Shown here: positions 1-5,696 of the stretch, piece by piece
How the letters are laid out: each line of letters begins with the position of its first letter
How positions within the stretch are numbered: position 1 is the first letter of the stretch
Assembly (NCBI GenBank): GCA_035761805.1
Contig: DASTQL010000220.1
Coordinates: 1-5,696, forward strand
Origin: DASTQL01 sp035761805
GTDB taxonomy: Bacteria > Actinomycetota > Actinomycetes > Jiangellales > Jiangellaceae
Direction: 5' to 3'
Length of the DNA stretch: 5,696 bases
Notes under the pieces: model-generated
What the model saw: only the letters and a program-made list of their open reading frames with translations
Told to the model about the DNA's origin: nothing
The model's database searches: none
Translations under genes and position numbers: made by a program

Positions 1-405
1 GCGCGCCGAGGCGGCGGAGAGTCCGCCGGCGAGAGCGCGCACGAGCGAGCCGCCGGGCCCACGGGCCCAGGTACGGTCCCGCAGCAGGGCCCGGTAGTCC
101 TCGTGGACGTCGACCACGAGCCGTCGCCGGGTCACCCGGGCGGCCAGCCAGGCGGTGGGCACGAGGTCGGGGTCGAGCACGAGCAGCACCCGTCCGCGGG
201 CCTGCAGGGGCATCACGAGCGCCCTGATCGCTCGGCCGACGAACCCGCCCCGGCGGCGGACGAGGCGCGGGCGACTTCCGGCAGGGGCGCCGTCGGGGTC
301 GCCGAGCGCCATGACCTCGACCTGGGCGCCGGCGCGGACCAGCGCGTCGACCTCCCGGTGCAGGCGCGCGTCGGCGACGTCGTGCCCGCTGCTGACGAGC
401 GACAC
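1..405 (-). CDS. Glycosyltransferase, GT-B fold, N-terminal part (3' end cut by window edge)
   Basis: The 135 visible residues look like the acceptor-side Rossmann domain of a GT4-type glycosyltransferase. They open with a beta strand and loop (SLVSSGHDVADARLHRE, residues 2-18), then a helix and second strand (AGAQVEVMAL). A strand-loop-helix follows, LLVLDPDLVPTAWLAAR (74-90), then LVVDVHEDYRALL (96-108), whose D-V-H-E-D motif is common in actinobacterial GT4 enzymes. The catalytic C-terminal domain would lie beyond base 1. The gene follows the ABC ATPase gene by about 32 bases and is probably the last of the operon seen here, acting on the glycan in the cytoplasm. The start is uncertain: GTG at 405 is the only standard start codon in frame before the upstream stop near 462, but it has no clear Shine-Dalgarno sequence. 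A CTG at 441-439 would overlap the ATPase stop and sits 3 bases after GAGGA. Donor and acceptor sugars cannot be predicted. Confidence 0.85.
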   Translation of the reverse strand, partial: MSLVSSGHDVADARLHREVDALVRAGAQVEVMALGDPDGAPAGSRPRLVRRRGGFVGRAIRALVMPLQARGRVLLVLDPDLVPTAWLAARVTRRRLVVDVHEDYRALLRDRTWARGPGGSLVRALAGGLSAASAR

Positions 406-437
406 GTCCGGCCGGCTCGCCGGCGGCCCGACGCCGA

Positions 438-1265
438 TCAGAAGTCCTCGTCCGTGACGGCGGACTCACCGACCTCGAGGTACCGGGTGTAGCCCTTGAT
501 GACCCGGTCCGGGTCTCCGTGCAGCTTCAGCTCACCCTTGTGCATCCAGATGGCCTCGCTGCACAGCTCGCGGACGGTGGCCAGCGCGTGGCTGACCAGG
601 AAGATCGTGCGCGCCTGCGCGACGAGCTCGCGCATCTTGTCCAGCGACTTGCGCTTGAAGCGGGCGTCGCCTGCCGAGAGCGCCTCGTCGACGAGCAGGA
701 TGTCGGGGGTCATGTTCACGGCGACCGAGAACGCCAGCCGGCTGAACATGCCGGAGGAGTAGGTCTTCATCGGCATGTCGATGAAGTCGCCAAGCTCGGC
801 GAAGTCCTCGATCTCCTGGTACTTCTCCGCGACCTCGGACCGGGTCAGGCCGGCGGCCAGCCCGCCGAGCACCACGTTCTCGCGGCCGCTGAGGTTCCCG
901 TTGAAGCCGACGCCCAGCGCAAGCAGTGTGCTCACCCGTCCGTGGACCTCGATCCGGCCCTCGGTGGGCGGCAGGATGCCGGCGACTGCTCGGACCAACG
1001 TGGACTTGCCCGCCCCGTTGGCACCGACGATGCCGAGCACGGTCCCGGGCTGGACCTCGAAGGACACGTCCCGGACGGCCTCGATCGTCCGGATGGTGCG
1101 CCGGCCGCGGCCGGCCCGCATGATGGCCCCGCGGAGGGTGGGGCGCTTCTCCACGGAGGCCCGGTAGGTCACGGACAGGTCCTCCACCTTGACGGCCGGG
1201 CCCCCCACCCGCGAACCGTCCGAGAGGCCCTTCTTCGCCCGCTCAGAGACGGACAGCGAACTCAC
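438..1265 (-). CDS. Polysaccharide ABC exporter, ATP-binding subunit (Wzt/TagH type)
   Basis: A 275-residue nucleotide-binding subunit that would power export of a lipid-linked glycan with the adjacent permease. Visible motifs are Walker A GANGAGKST (81-89), FNGNLSGREN (121-130) where ordinary ABC ATPases carry the Q-loop, the signature YSSGMFSR (169-176), Walker B ILLVDEA (189-195) and the H-loop in VSHAL (224-228). The loop and the YSSGM signature are typical of Wzt, TagH and RfbE-like exporters. The protein ends soon after the ATPase core (D-E-D-F terminus), so it lacks the C-terminal carbohydrate-binding domain of longer Wzt proteins. The GTG start at 1265 lies inside the last codons of the permease gene (23-base overlap) with GAGGGAG just upstream. 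About 25 N-terminal residues precede the core and look unconserved. The mycobacterial galactan exporter ATPase (Rv3781) is a possible relative, but that is inference. Confidence 0.95.
   Translation of the reverse strand: MSSLSVSERAKKGLSDGSRVGGPAVKVEDLSVTYRASVEKRPTLRGAIMRAGRGRRTIRTIEAVRDVSFEVQPGTVLGIVGANGAGKSTLVRAVAGILPPTEGRIEVHGRVSTLLALGVGFNGNLSGRENVVLGGLAAGLTRSEVAEKYQEIEDFAELGDFIDMPMKTYSSGMFSRLAFSVAVNMTPDILLVDEALSAGDARFKRKSLDKMRELVAQARTIFLVSHALATVRELCSEAIWMHKGELKLHGDPDRVIKGYTRYLEVGESAVTDEDF
445..449 (-). promoter_or_regulatory. Candidate ribosome binding site GAGGA for the downstream glycosyltransferase
   Basis: On the minus strand GAGGA lies 3 bases before a CTG (441-439) that is in frame with the glycosyltransferase and overlaps the ATPase stop codon as CTGA. 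The arrangement resembles the GTGA junctions elsewhere in this operon, except that the start would be CTG. It may equally be chance, because the bases encode Asp-Glu-Asp near the ATPase C-terminus. Confidence 0.25.
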
Positions 1266-2118
1266 GCTCCCTCGACATGAAGAACAGACCGCCGACGACG
1301 GTCGCCCCGACGGCCCAGGCGAGCGTCCCGAGCAGGAAGGAGAGCCGGGGTGCGTGCCCGTGCTCCATGATGTCCTGCCAGGCCCCCAGCATGGGGTAGA
1401 GCGGATTGAGCACGAGGAACTGCTTGATCTTCACCCCTACGCCGCTGACGTCGTCCAGCGTCCACAGGATCGGCGACAGGTAGAGCCAGATGCGGGTCAG
1501 GTAGGGCAGGAAGTTGGCCGTGTCCCGGAAGTACACCTGCAGCGTGGCGAAGAACGCCGCGACCCCGTGCGCGAAGAGCGCGTAGAGCAGGAGCAGCACG
1601 GGGACCCACAGCATCGCCCACGAGAAGGGCAGGCCGGCCGCGATGTGGACGGCCGCGTAGATGGGCAGGGTGGGGAGGAACCGCAGGAACGCGGTGATCG
1701 TGGCGGAGGCGGGCAGCAGGATGCGTGGGAAGGACGTGTTGAGGATCAGGCGCCCGCCGCCGACGACCGAGTTCGTCCCCGTCAGGATCGACCCGGAGAC
1801 GAAGTAGAAGATGAACAGCCCGCCGAGCAGGTGGGCGAGGAAGTCGATGCCCCGGGCGTTTCCCCTGATGATGGCGACGAGGACGTAGTAGACGGCGCCC
1901 AGCAGCAGCGGGTTGAGCACCAGCCACAGCTGCCCGAACAGCGTGTTGAAGTTCTGCGCCCTCAGCGTGCTCCTGGACAGCTCGACCGCGAACTCCCGGC
2001 GCCTCCACAGCTCCCGGAAGTAGGGCCGCATGCGGGGAAGGCCGATCCGGTGCTTCTCGTAGACGTGGACCTGGCCGAGGAAGTCGTCGTCCAGGGCGAC
2101 AGGGGGCGAGCCCTTCAC
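1243..2118 (-). CDS. Polysaccharide ABC exporter, permease subunit (ABC-2 type, Wzm/TagG-like)
   Basis: A 291-residue membrane protein forming the channel half of the exporter; its partner is the ATPase encoded next. A cytoplasmic amphipathic N-terminus (RPYFRELWRRREFAVELSRS, 31-50) leads into six hydrophobic segments at about 62-84, 92-117, 133-162, 167-192, 203-220 and 259-281. The stretch LRAQNFNTLFGQLWLVLNP (52-70) and the LNPLYPMLGAWQDI region (237-250) before the last helix are typical of ABC-2 exporters of O-antigen, teichoic acid and galactan. The length is normal for the family. I chose GTG at 2118 because it overlaps the previous gene's stop as GTGA and has AGGAG 8 bases upstream. 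GTG at 2127 (three residues longer) is the alternative, but its Shine-Dalgarno spacing is only about 4 bases. The ATPase start lies inside this gene's 3' end, so the two subunits are probably translated together. Confidence 0.93.
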   Translation of the reverse strand: MKGSPPVALDDDFLGQVHVYEKHRIGLPRMRPYFRELWRRREFAVELSRSTLRAQNFNTLFGQLWLVLNPLLLGAVYYVLVAIIRGNARGIDFLAHLLGGLFIFYFVSGSILTGTNSVVGGGRLILNTSFPRILLPASATITAFLRFLPTLPIYAAVHIAAGLPFSWAMLWVPVLLLLYALFAHGVAAFFATLQVYFRDTANFLPYLTRIWLYLSPILWTLDDVSGVGVKIKQFLVLNPLYPMLGAWQDIMEHGHAPRLSFLLGTLAWAVGATVVGGLFFMSREREFAVRL

Positions 2119-2810
2119 GAGCGCCACTCCTCTCCTCGCTCGGCGACGGCCTCGTCGCGGGGGCCGCGCCCACCGTACGGCATCCGCGGACCGTTCCCCG
2201 GTGCGAGCCGAGCGCGGTCGAGCGCGAACACCACCTCCGTGTGGGGATGGGTCCGAGCGACGTGCCACCCGATCGGGACCGCCTGGGCGTCTGCCACGAG
2301 CACGAGGTCCATCGAGTCGATGTCCAGGGCCGGGAGCACCGATCGCCGCGCGGCCCGCCACAACAGCCAGGGGCGCACGCCCCGGTACACCCGGCGCGCC
2401 AGCTCCCGGGACCGGGACGCGCCGGGCCCGGGGCGCCCGGAACCCATCGCCCGCGAGGGCCCCGGGCTCCCCACCGTCCCGTCCCGGTCCTGCCCCTGGT
2501 CGGCGGGCGCTCCGGCCGGCACGGGTGCGGGCTCCGGGGAGCGGCCGGGCCGAGGCGGGACGGTCGCAGCGCGGCGGCCCCCGAGCAGGCCGCGTGCCGC
2601 CGCCGAGGCCCGCCGCAGCAGGGACACCAGCGGCATCCGCCCCTCGGCCTCCGCCAGGTCGACCACGCGCACCCGGGGGTCCAGCCCCGGCCAGGCGTCC
2701 ACGCGCGAGGTCAGCAATGTCACGTTCGCACCGGAGGCGGTCAGCGCATCCAGGTCCGAGGCGACCCCCACCCGTCGCGAGGCCGTGACGGCGATGATCA
2801 GGACGTTCAC
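2115..2810 (-). CDS. Unknown protein resembling a stand-alone GT-B glycosyltransferase N-terminal domain
   Basis: A 231-residue protein I do not recognise as a named family. Its ends look like the N-terminal Rossmann domain of a GT-B glycosyltransferase: a first strand and helix (NVLIIAVTAS..., 2-25), a second strand NVTLLTS (29-35), RVRVVDLAEA (46-55), and late strands MDLVLVADAQAVPIGWHVAR (167-186) and TEVVFALDRAR (191-201). The same strand order is seen in the glycosyltransferase at 1-405. Residues about 80-135 are a Pro/Gly/Arg/Ser-rich, probably disordered insert. The C-terminal nucleotide-sugar domain is absent, and the permease begins at once, so this is not a simple frameshift. No signal peptide or membrane segment is seen. 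GTG 2810 overlaps the previous stop as GTGA, with GGGAG 4 bases upstream. It might be an acceptor-binding or scaffold partner of another glycosyltransferase or of the exporter, or a degenerate enzyme. Expression with the exporter is likely; function is unknown. Confidence 0.8.
   Translation of the reverse strand: MNVLIIAVTASRRVGVASDLDALTASGANVTLLTSRVDAWPGLDPRVRVVDLAEAEGRMPLVSLLRRASAAARGLLGGRRAATVPPRPGRSPEPAPVPAGAPADQGQDRDGTVGSPGPSRAMGSGRPGPGASRSRELARRVYRGVRPWLLWRAARRSVLPALDIDSMDLVLVADAQAVPIGWHVARTHPHTEVVFALDRARLAPGNGPRMPYGGRGPRDEAVAERGEEWRS
2127..2137 (-). promoter_or_regulatory. Ribosome binding site of the permease gene
   Basis: The minus strand reads GAGGAGAGGAG here, the strongest Shine-Dalgarno-like tract in the window. 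The second AGGAG lies 8 bases before GTG 2118, which decides that start over GTG 2127. The tract is inside the 3' end of the upstream gene, encoding part of its E-E-W-R-S tail. Confidence 0.65.
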
Positions 2811-4036
2811 GATGCTCCCTGTCCTTCGCGTGGCGGTGCGGCAGGCGTTTCCGGCGAGCCGGTGTACTGGCTGAGCAGTGCCGTCGCCACGGCGGGGCTC
2901 CCGAATCGGCGCGCGAGGACGGACCGCGCCCGCGGGAGGTCGAGCCGGTCCCACCCGTCACGCAGTCGTCGGTAGGCCGCGGTGATCACGGAAGGGTCCT
3001 CGGTGACCGGGAAGGTCCCCCCGCCGAGGCCGTCGATCGCGCCCAGCACCTCCACGGCGGCGGGGTACCGGGCGACGAGGACAGGGGTCCCGACCGCCAC
3101 GGCCTCGACCGGCGTCATGCCGAAGGTCTCGTGGTGGCTGGGGTGGACCAGCAGGTCGTGCCGTGCCATGACCTGCGGGACCTCGGCCGGGGCGACCGGG
3201 TCGAGCAGGTGCACCGCGTGGTCGAGCCCGAGGGCTCGGACGCGGGCGAGGACGTCGGGACGCTGCGGTCCCGCGCCGAGCAGCGTGAGCTCGAGGTCGG
3301 GCTCCTCGCGTCGGCTGGCGGCGAAGGCCTCCAGGAGGCGCACGGGACCCTTGCGCTCGATGAGCGAGCCGACGAACAGCCACCGTCGGGGTACAGCGGG
3401 CGGGCCGTCCGGCCGCGGCGGTCCGGCCATCTCCACCGGGTTGGGCACGACGTGGACCTTGGCCCGATGGTGCGGGAACACCTCGAGCACCTGGTCGCGC
3501 AGGACCGCGCTCACGCACAACAGGGCGGCTGCCCGGTCCACGACCTCGTCGTAGAGGTCCCGGGCCCGCGGTTCGACGAGGACGTCGGCCAGGAACGAGG
3601 CGTGCTCGGTGACGACCACCCGGGCCCCGGCCGCGGCGTGCTCCACGGCGACGAGGCCGCCCGGCAGGACGACGTGGCCGTGGACGACGGCGGACTCGAA
3701 GGGCCGCCCGGCCCGTGCGGCGGCCAGCGAGCGTGACACCGTCCTCGAGTGCACGTCCCACCGGCGGCGGGGTCGGACGAGGGCGGGCACCCGGCTCAGC
3801 CAGGTCCCGTCGTCCTGCAGCCGGGGACGGACGGCCCGTGCCGCGTACCGGCGGTAGGACGACTCCACGGCGCGGCCGGTCGGGCCGGCGGGCGTGATCC
3901 ACTCGTCCGTGTGGACGACCTCGACGCGCCCGATCTCGCCGGCCACGGCTCGCACCGCCGCCTGAACGAAGGACCCCTGGGGCGGCTTCGCGGGCGAGGG
4001 GAACCAGGGCGTCACGACCGTGAGCGTGTCAACCAC
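2807..4036 (-). CDS. Glycosyltransferase family 4, complete
   Basis: A 409-residue GT-B retaining-type glycosyltransferase, expected to add a sugar from a nucleotide donor to the growing lipid-linked glycan in the cytoplasm. The N-terminal domain starts with TLTVVTPWFPSPAKPPQGSF (4-23) and includes HGHVVLPGGL (119-128) and VVTEHASFL (141-149). The linker region has VHVVPNPVE (194-202). The C-terminal domain carries WLFVGSLIERKGPVRLLEAF (219-238), the donor-site Arg/Lys region, then LTLLGAGP (250-257). The EX7E motif lies in HETFGMTPVEA (302-312, glutamates 303 and 311), followed by VGTPVLV. Length and motif order match a complete GT4 enzyme. The GTG start at 4036 has GAGGTG 4 bases upstream and overlaps the preceding gene by 8 bases, while the 3' end overlaps the next gene as GTGA. 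The tail after about 390 is Pro-rich and unconserved. Sugar specificity is not predictable. Confidence 0.95.
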   Translation of the reverse strand: MVDTLTVVTPWFPSPAKPPQGSFVQAAVRAVAGEIGRVEVVHTDEWITPAGPTGRAVESSYRRYAARAVRPRLQDDGTWLSRVPALVRPRRRWDVHSRTVSRSLAAARAGRPFESAVVHGHVVLPGGLVAVEHAAAGARVVVTEHASFLADVLVEPRARDLYDEVVDRAAALLCVSAVLRDQVLEVFPHHRAKVHVVPNPVEMAGPPRPDGPPAVPRRWLFVGSLIERKGPVRLLEAFAASRREEPDLELTLLGAGPQRPDVLARVRALGLDHAVHLLDPVAPAEVPQVMARHDLLVHPSHHETFGMTPVEAVAVGTPVLVARYPAAVEVLGAIDGLGGGTFPVTEDPSVITAAYRRLRDGWDRLDLPRARSVLARRFGSPAVATALLSQYTGSPETPAAPPREGQGAS

Positions 4037-5390
4037 GAGCCACCTCGCAGAGCTCCCGTTCGAGCACCTCCAGCTGCGCGGTCCTCGTGTAGGTCCGGGC
4101 GTGGTCGCGGGCGGCCCCTACCTGGTCGTCGGTCAGGACGGCGGCGGCGTGCGCGGCCCGGGACAGGGCTTCCGCGACCGCCGGCGCGGACAGGTCCGCT
4201 GCCGGGAACCAGAGCGGGTAGCCGGAGAGGACCTCCGCGGCGGCCGAGTCCGCGCGGTGCACCGACACGACCGGGCGACCCGTGGCCATGTACTCGAAGA
4301 CCTTCCCAGACGTGACGTAGCGTCCACCGCCGAGGACCAGGAGCAGGGCGTCGAGCGACCCGTAGACGCGGGCCAGATCGGCCTTGCGGACCGGCCCGCG
4401 GTAGTGCACGGCGGAGGTCGACGGGTCGGGCAGCCTGGACCGGGTCGCCTCGGCGGCGGCGGGGAAGAACCCGAGGTGACCGTACAGCTCCACGGTCGCG
4501 TCCCCCAGCGCAGGATCCTCCGACCTGGCTAGCAACCAGCCGTCGACGAGCGCCTCGACCGGCACGTGCGGGGTGATGGTCCCCACGTAGCCGAAGCGGA
4601 GCCCGTTCCCGGGCGGGCGGCCGCGCTCCACGACCCGGACCGCGTCGGGCTCGTAGCCGTTCTGTACGACCCGCATCCGCGGGGCGGCCGAGGGGTAGCG
4701 CTGCGCGTGCCACTCCAGCAAGGCGGTATTGACGAAGAAGGCGCGAGCGGCTGCGGAGAGGACCCTCGACTCCCACCGGTACGCCGCGGAGCCCGGCTCG
4801 GCGACCGCTTCGTCGGTGAAGAGGTCCAGCGTCCAGGAGTCTCGGTAATCCAGCACGTACGGCACGCCGGTCAGCCGGTGGAAGGACCAGGCGGCGGCGA
4901 AGGAGCTGAACGGGTTGCCCGTCGCGAGGACCACGTCGAAGGGGGTGACCCGGTGCAGCGACAGCAGCCGCCGCACCACGGGGGCGATCCACCGGGCGTA
5001 CGGCTCTGGAAAGAGCGTGCGTTCGAGCCGCGTGGAGACGGCCCGGTGAGCGACGGGGAAGTTGCCGCGGAACCGTGAGAAGCGCCGGATGTCGGTCTCC
5101 CAGGCGGGTGAGCGGAAGGCCACGCGGTCCACCCGCACGTCTGCCCGCACCCGGGCGTCGAGCGACGCGTCGTACGACCGGATGGCATCGCGGAAGAACT
5201 CCCGCTGCGGGGTCAGCACGGTGACGTCCCACCCGGCTCCGGCCAGGTGGTTGGCGGTGGCGAGGCTGCGATGCACGCCGCTGGCCCGCGTCGGCGGGAA
5301 GTAGAACGCGAGGTAGGCCACACGCGGTCCGCTGCTGGGCGCCAGGATCACGGGCGGCGGGGTTGCGGGCGGGGGCTGGCGCTCGGACAT
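4029..5390 (-). CDS. Glycosyltransferase, GT4-like, complete
   Basis: A 453-residue GT-B glycosyltransferase that probably acts in the same cytoplasmic glycan assembly. After a Pro-rich leader (about 6-22) comes RVAYLAFYFPPTRASGVHR (23-41), the FPP-containing opening of the WcaI-like GT4 group. Then follow FDVVLATGNPFSSF (151-164) and PYVLDYRDSWTLD (177-189), the latter a conserved acceptor-side loop. The C-terminal domain shows RFGYVGTITPHVPVEALV (265-282), VELYGHLG (300-307), and SGKVFEYMATGRPVVSV (361-377), where Lys363 and Glu366 sit in the donor-binding region. This replaces the full EX7E pattern of its neighbour, so the two enzymes belong to different subgroups. I chose ATG 5390 because GAGG lies 3 bases before TCC-ATG's start codon, and the open frame further upstream (to 5636) overlaps the previous gene and encodes no family-like sequence. 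It follows a 52-base gap and overlaps the next gene by 8 bases. Confidence 0.93.
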   Translation of the reverse strand: MSERQPPPATPPPVILAPSSGPRVAYLAFYFPPTRASGVHRSLATANHLAGAGWDVTVLTPQREFFRDAIRSYDASLDARVRADVRVDRVAFRSPAWETDIRRFSRFRGNFPVAHRAVSTRLERTLFPEPYARWIAPVVRRLLSLHRVTPFDVVLATGNPFSSFAAAWSFHRLTGVPYVLDYRDSWTLDLFTDEAVAEPGSAAYRWESRVLSAAARAFFVNTALLEWHAQRYPSAAPRMRVVQNGYEPDAVRVVERGRPPGNGLRFGYVGTITPHVPVEALVDGWLLARSEDPALGDATVELYGHLGFFPAAAEATRSRLPDPSTSAVHYRGPVRKADLARVYGSLDALLLVLGGGRYVTSGKVFEYMATGRPVVSVHRADSAAAEVLSGYPLWFPAADLSAPAVAEALSRAAHAAAVLTDDQVGAARDHARTYTRTAQLEVLERELCEVARG

Positions 5391-5442
5391 GGACCTCGAC
5401 GGCAGACTGCGCCGGGAGGCGCGCAGGGCGGGGCGGCTGAGT
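5391..5442. other. 52-base intergenic gap, no clear signal
   Basis: This is the only sizeable gap inside the operon apart from the 32 bases before the last gene. It holds the ribosome binding site (GAGG, 5394-5397) of the glycosyltransferase starting at 5390 and a weak 6-base inverted repeat. I see no convincing promoter boxes and no T-tract terminator, so read-through from the upstream glycosyltransferase gene is likely. Confidence 0.5.
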
Positions 5443-5696
5443 CTACATGCGCGGGGACCGGCCCCCGCGCACGAGCACCTCACGGTAGACGGCGGCCAGA
5501 CGTTCGGCCTGCCGCGGCCAGGAGTACTCGTCCAGCAGTCCGGGCGTCCGCCCCGCCGCGTACCCATCAGGTGCCTCCAGTACCGTCGACGCGGCCCGGG
5601 CGAGTCCGGCGACGTCACCTGCGGGGAAGAGCTCACCCACGCCGTGGGTGCGGGTGAACGCCGCCATCTCGCCGACGTCCGAGCAGACGATGGGCA
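5443..5696 (-). CDS. Glycosyltransferase family 4, C-terminal part (5' end cut by window edge)
   Basis: Only the last 83 residues are visible; the frame stays open to the window edge at 5696. They begin PIVCSDVGEMAAF, which in GT4 enzymes directly follows the EX7E donor-binding segment, so the catalytic glutamates should lie just outside the window. GVGELFPAGDVAGLARAAS (visible residues 19-37) is the usual strand-turn-helix near the C-terminus. YSWPRQAERLAAVYREVL (about 57-74) is the C-terminal helix, with the Y-S-W motif common in this family, that packs back on the N-terminal domain. The stop is TAG at 5445-5443, after a short R-G-G-R-S-P-R-M tail. It is the first gene seen of the operon and the next gene begins 52 bases later. 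Internal ATG 5667 is not the real start, because the conserved segment extends upstream of it. Substrate is unknown. Confidence 0.9.
   Translation of the reverse strand, partial: PIVCSDVGEMAAFTRTHGVGELFPAGDVAGLARAASTVLEAPDGYAAGRTPGLLDEYSWPRQAERLAAVYREVLVRGGRSPRM

Noticed and set aside
100..120. Perfect 7-base inverted repeat CTCGTGG / CCACGAG around ACGTCGA, as a possible operator
   Set aside because: It lies inside the codons for the conserved LVVDVHE segment of the partial glycosyltransferase, far from any start, so coding constraint explains it.
519..1280. Plus-strand open frame of 253 codons opposite the ABC ATPase
   Set aside because: The minus-strand frame carries all ABC motifs in order. 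The plus-strand product has no recognisable domain and is rich in residues typical of shadow frames.
1189..2874. Very long plus-strand open frame (561 codons) opposite the permease and the unknown gene
   Set aside because: It is antisense to well-supported genes and encodes a low-complexity Arg/Gly/Pro/Gln-rich product without family motifs, as expected in very high-GC DNA where stop codons are rare.
4012..5232. Second long minus-strand frame (406 codons) inside the glycosyltransferase at 4029-5390
   Set aside because: It shares the strand but not the frame, is dominated by Arg, Pro, Gly and Ala, and has none of the GT motifs seen in the true frame.
5407..5426. Inverted repeat CTGCGC / GCGCAG in the gap between two glycosyltransferase genes, as a possible terminator
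   Set aside because: The stem is only 6 bases with an 8-base loop and no T-tract on either strand. Such repeats are frequent by chance at this GC content.
5391..5636. 82-codon N-terminal extension of the glycosyltransferase starting at 5390
   Set aside because: It would overlap the conserved C-terminus of the preceding glycosyltransferase almost entirely, and the extra sequence is not family-like. ATG 5390 with GAGG upstream is a better start.
1..5696. CRISPR arrays, tRNA or rRNA genes, insertion sequences, attachment sites, riboswitches
   Set aside because: No spaced direct repeats, RNA gene sequence, transposase motifs or terminal repeats were seen, and nearly every base is taken up by the seven minus-strand genes.

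Overview
The window looks like chromosomal DNA from a high-GC actinobacterium. GC is very high throughout, codon third positions are mostly G or C, five of the six starts that can be placed are GTG, and the protein style fits. The genus cannot be named from this sequence. All supported genes lie on the minus strand and are packed tightly, so they read as one transcription unit running from high to low coordinates. Its promoter and terminator lie outside the window.

In transcription order: (1) the C-terminal end of a GT-B glycosyltransferase (5443-5696, cut by the window edge); (2) a complete family-4-like glycosyltransferase (4029-5390); (3) a second complete GT4 glycosyltransferase (2807-4036); (4) a 231-residue protein of unknown function resembling only the N-terminal half of a GT-B glycosyltransferase (2115-2810); (5) an ABC-2 type polysaccharide export permease (1243-2118); (6) its ATPase, of the Wzt/TagH type without a C-terminal glycan-binding domain (438-1265); (7) the N-terminal part of another glycosyltransferase (1-405, continuing past the window edge). 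Genes 2 to 6 overlap their neighbours by 4 to 23 bases, which suggests translational coupling. The only gaps are 52 bases between genes 1 and 2 and about 32 bases between genes 6 and 7.

Taken together, this is part of a cell-surface polysaccharide locus of the ABC-transporter-dependent type. Cytoplasmic glycosyltransferases would build a glycan, probably on a polyprenyl lipid carrier, and the permease/ATPase pair would move it across the membrane. No Wzx flippase or Wzy polymerase is seen here. The glycan itself (teichoic-acid-like, galactan-like, capsule or O-antigen-like) cannot be decided from the sequence.

The most unusual item is gene 4: an apparent stand-alone GT-B N-terminal domain with a Pro/Gly/Arg-rich insert, placed directly before the transporter and coupled to it. 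I see no CRISPR array, tRNA, rRNA, insertion sequence or phage gene. The long plus-strand open frames are antisense shadows caused by the high GC content.
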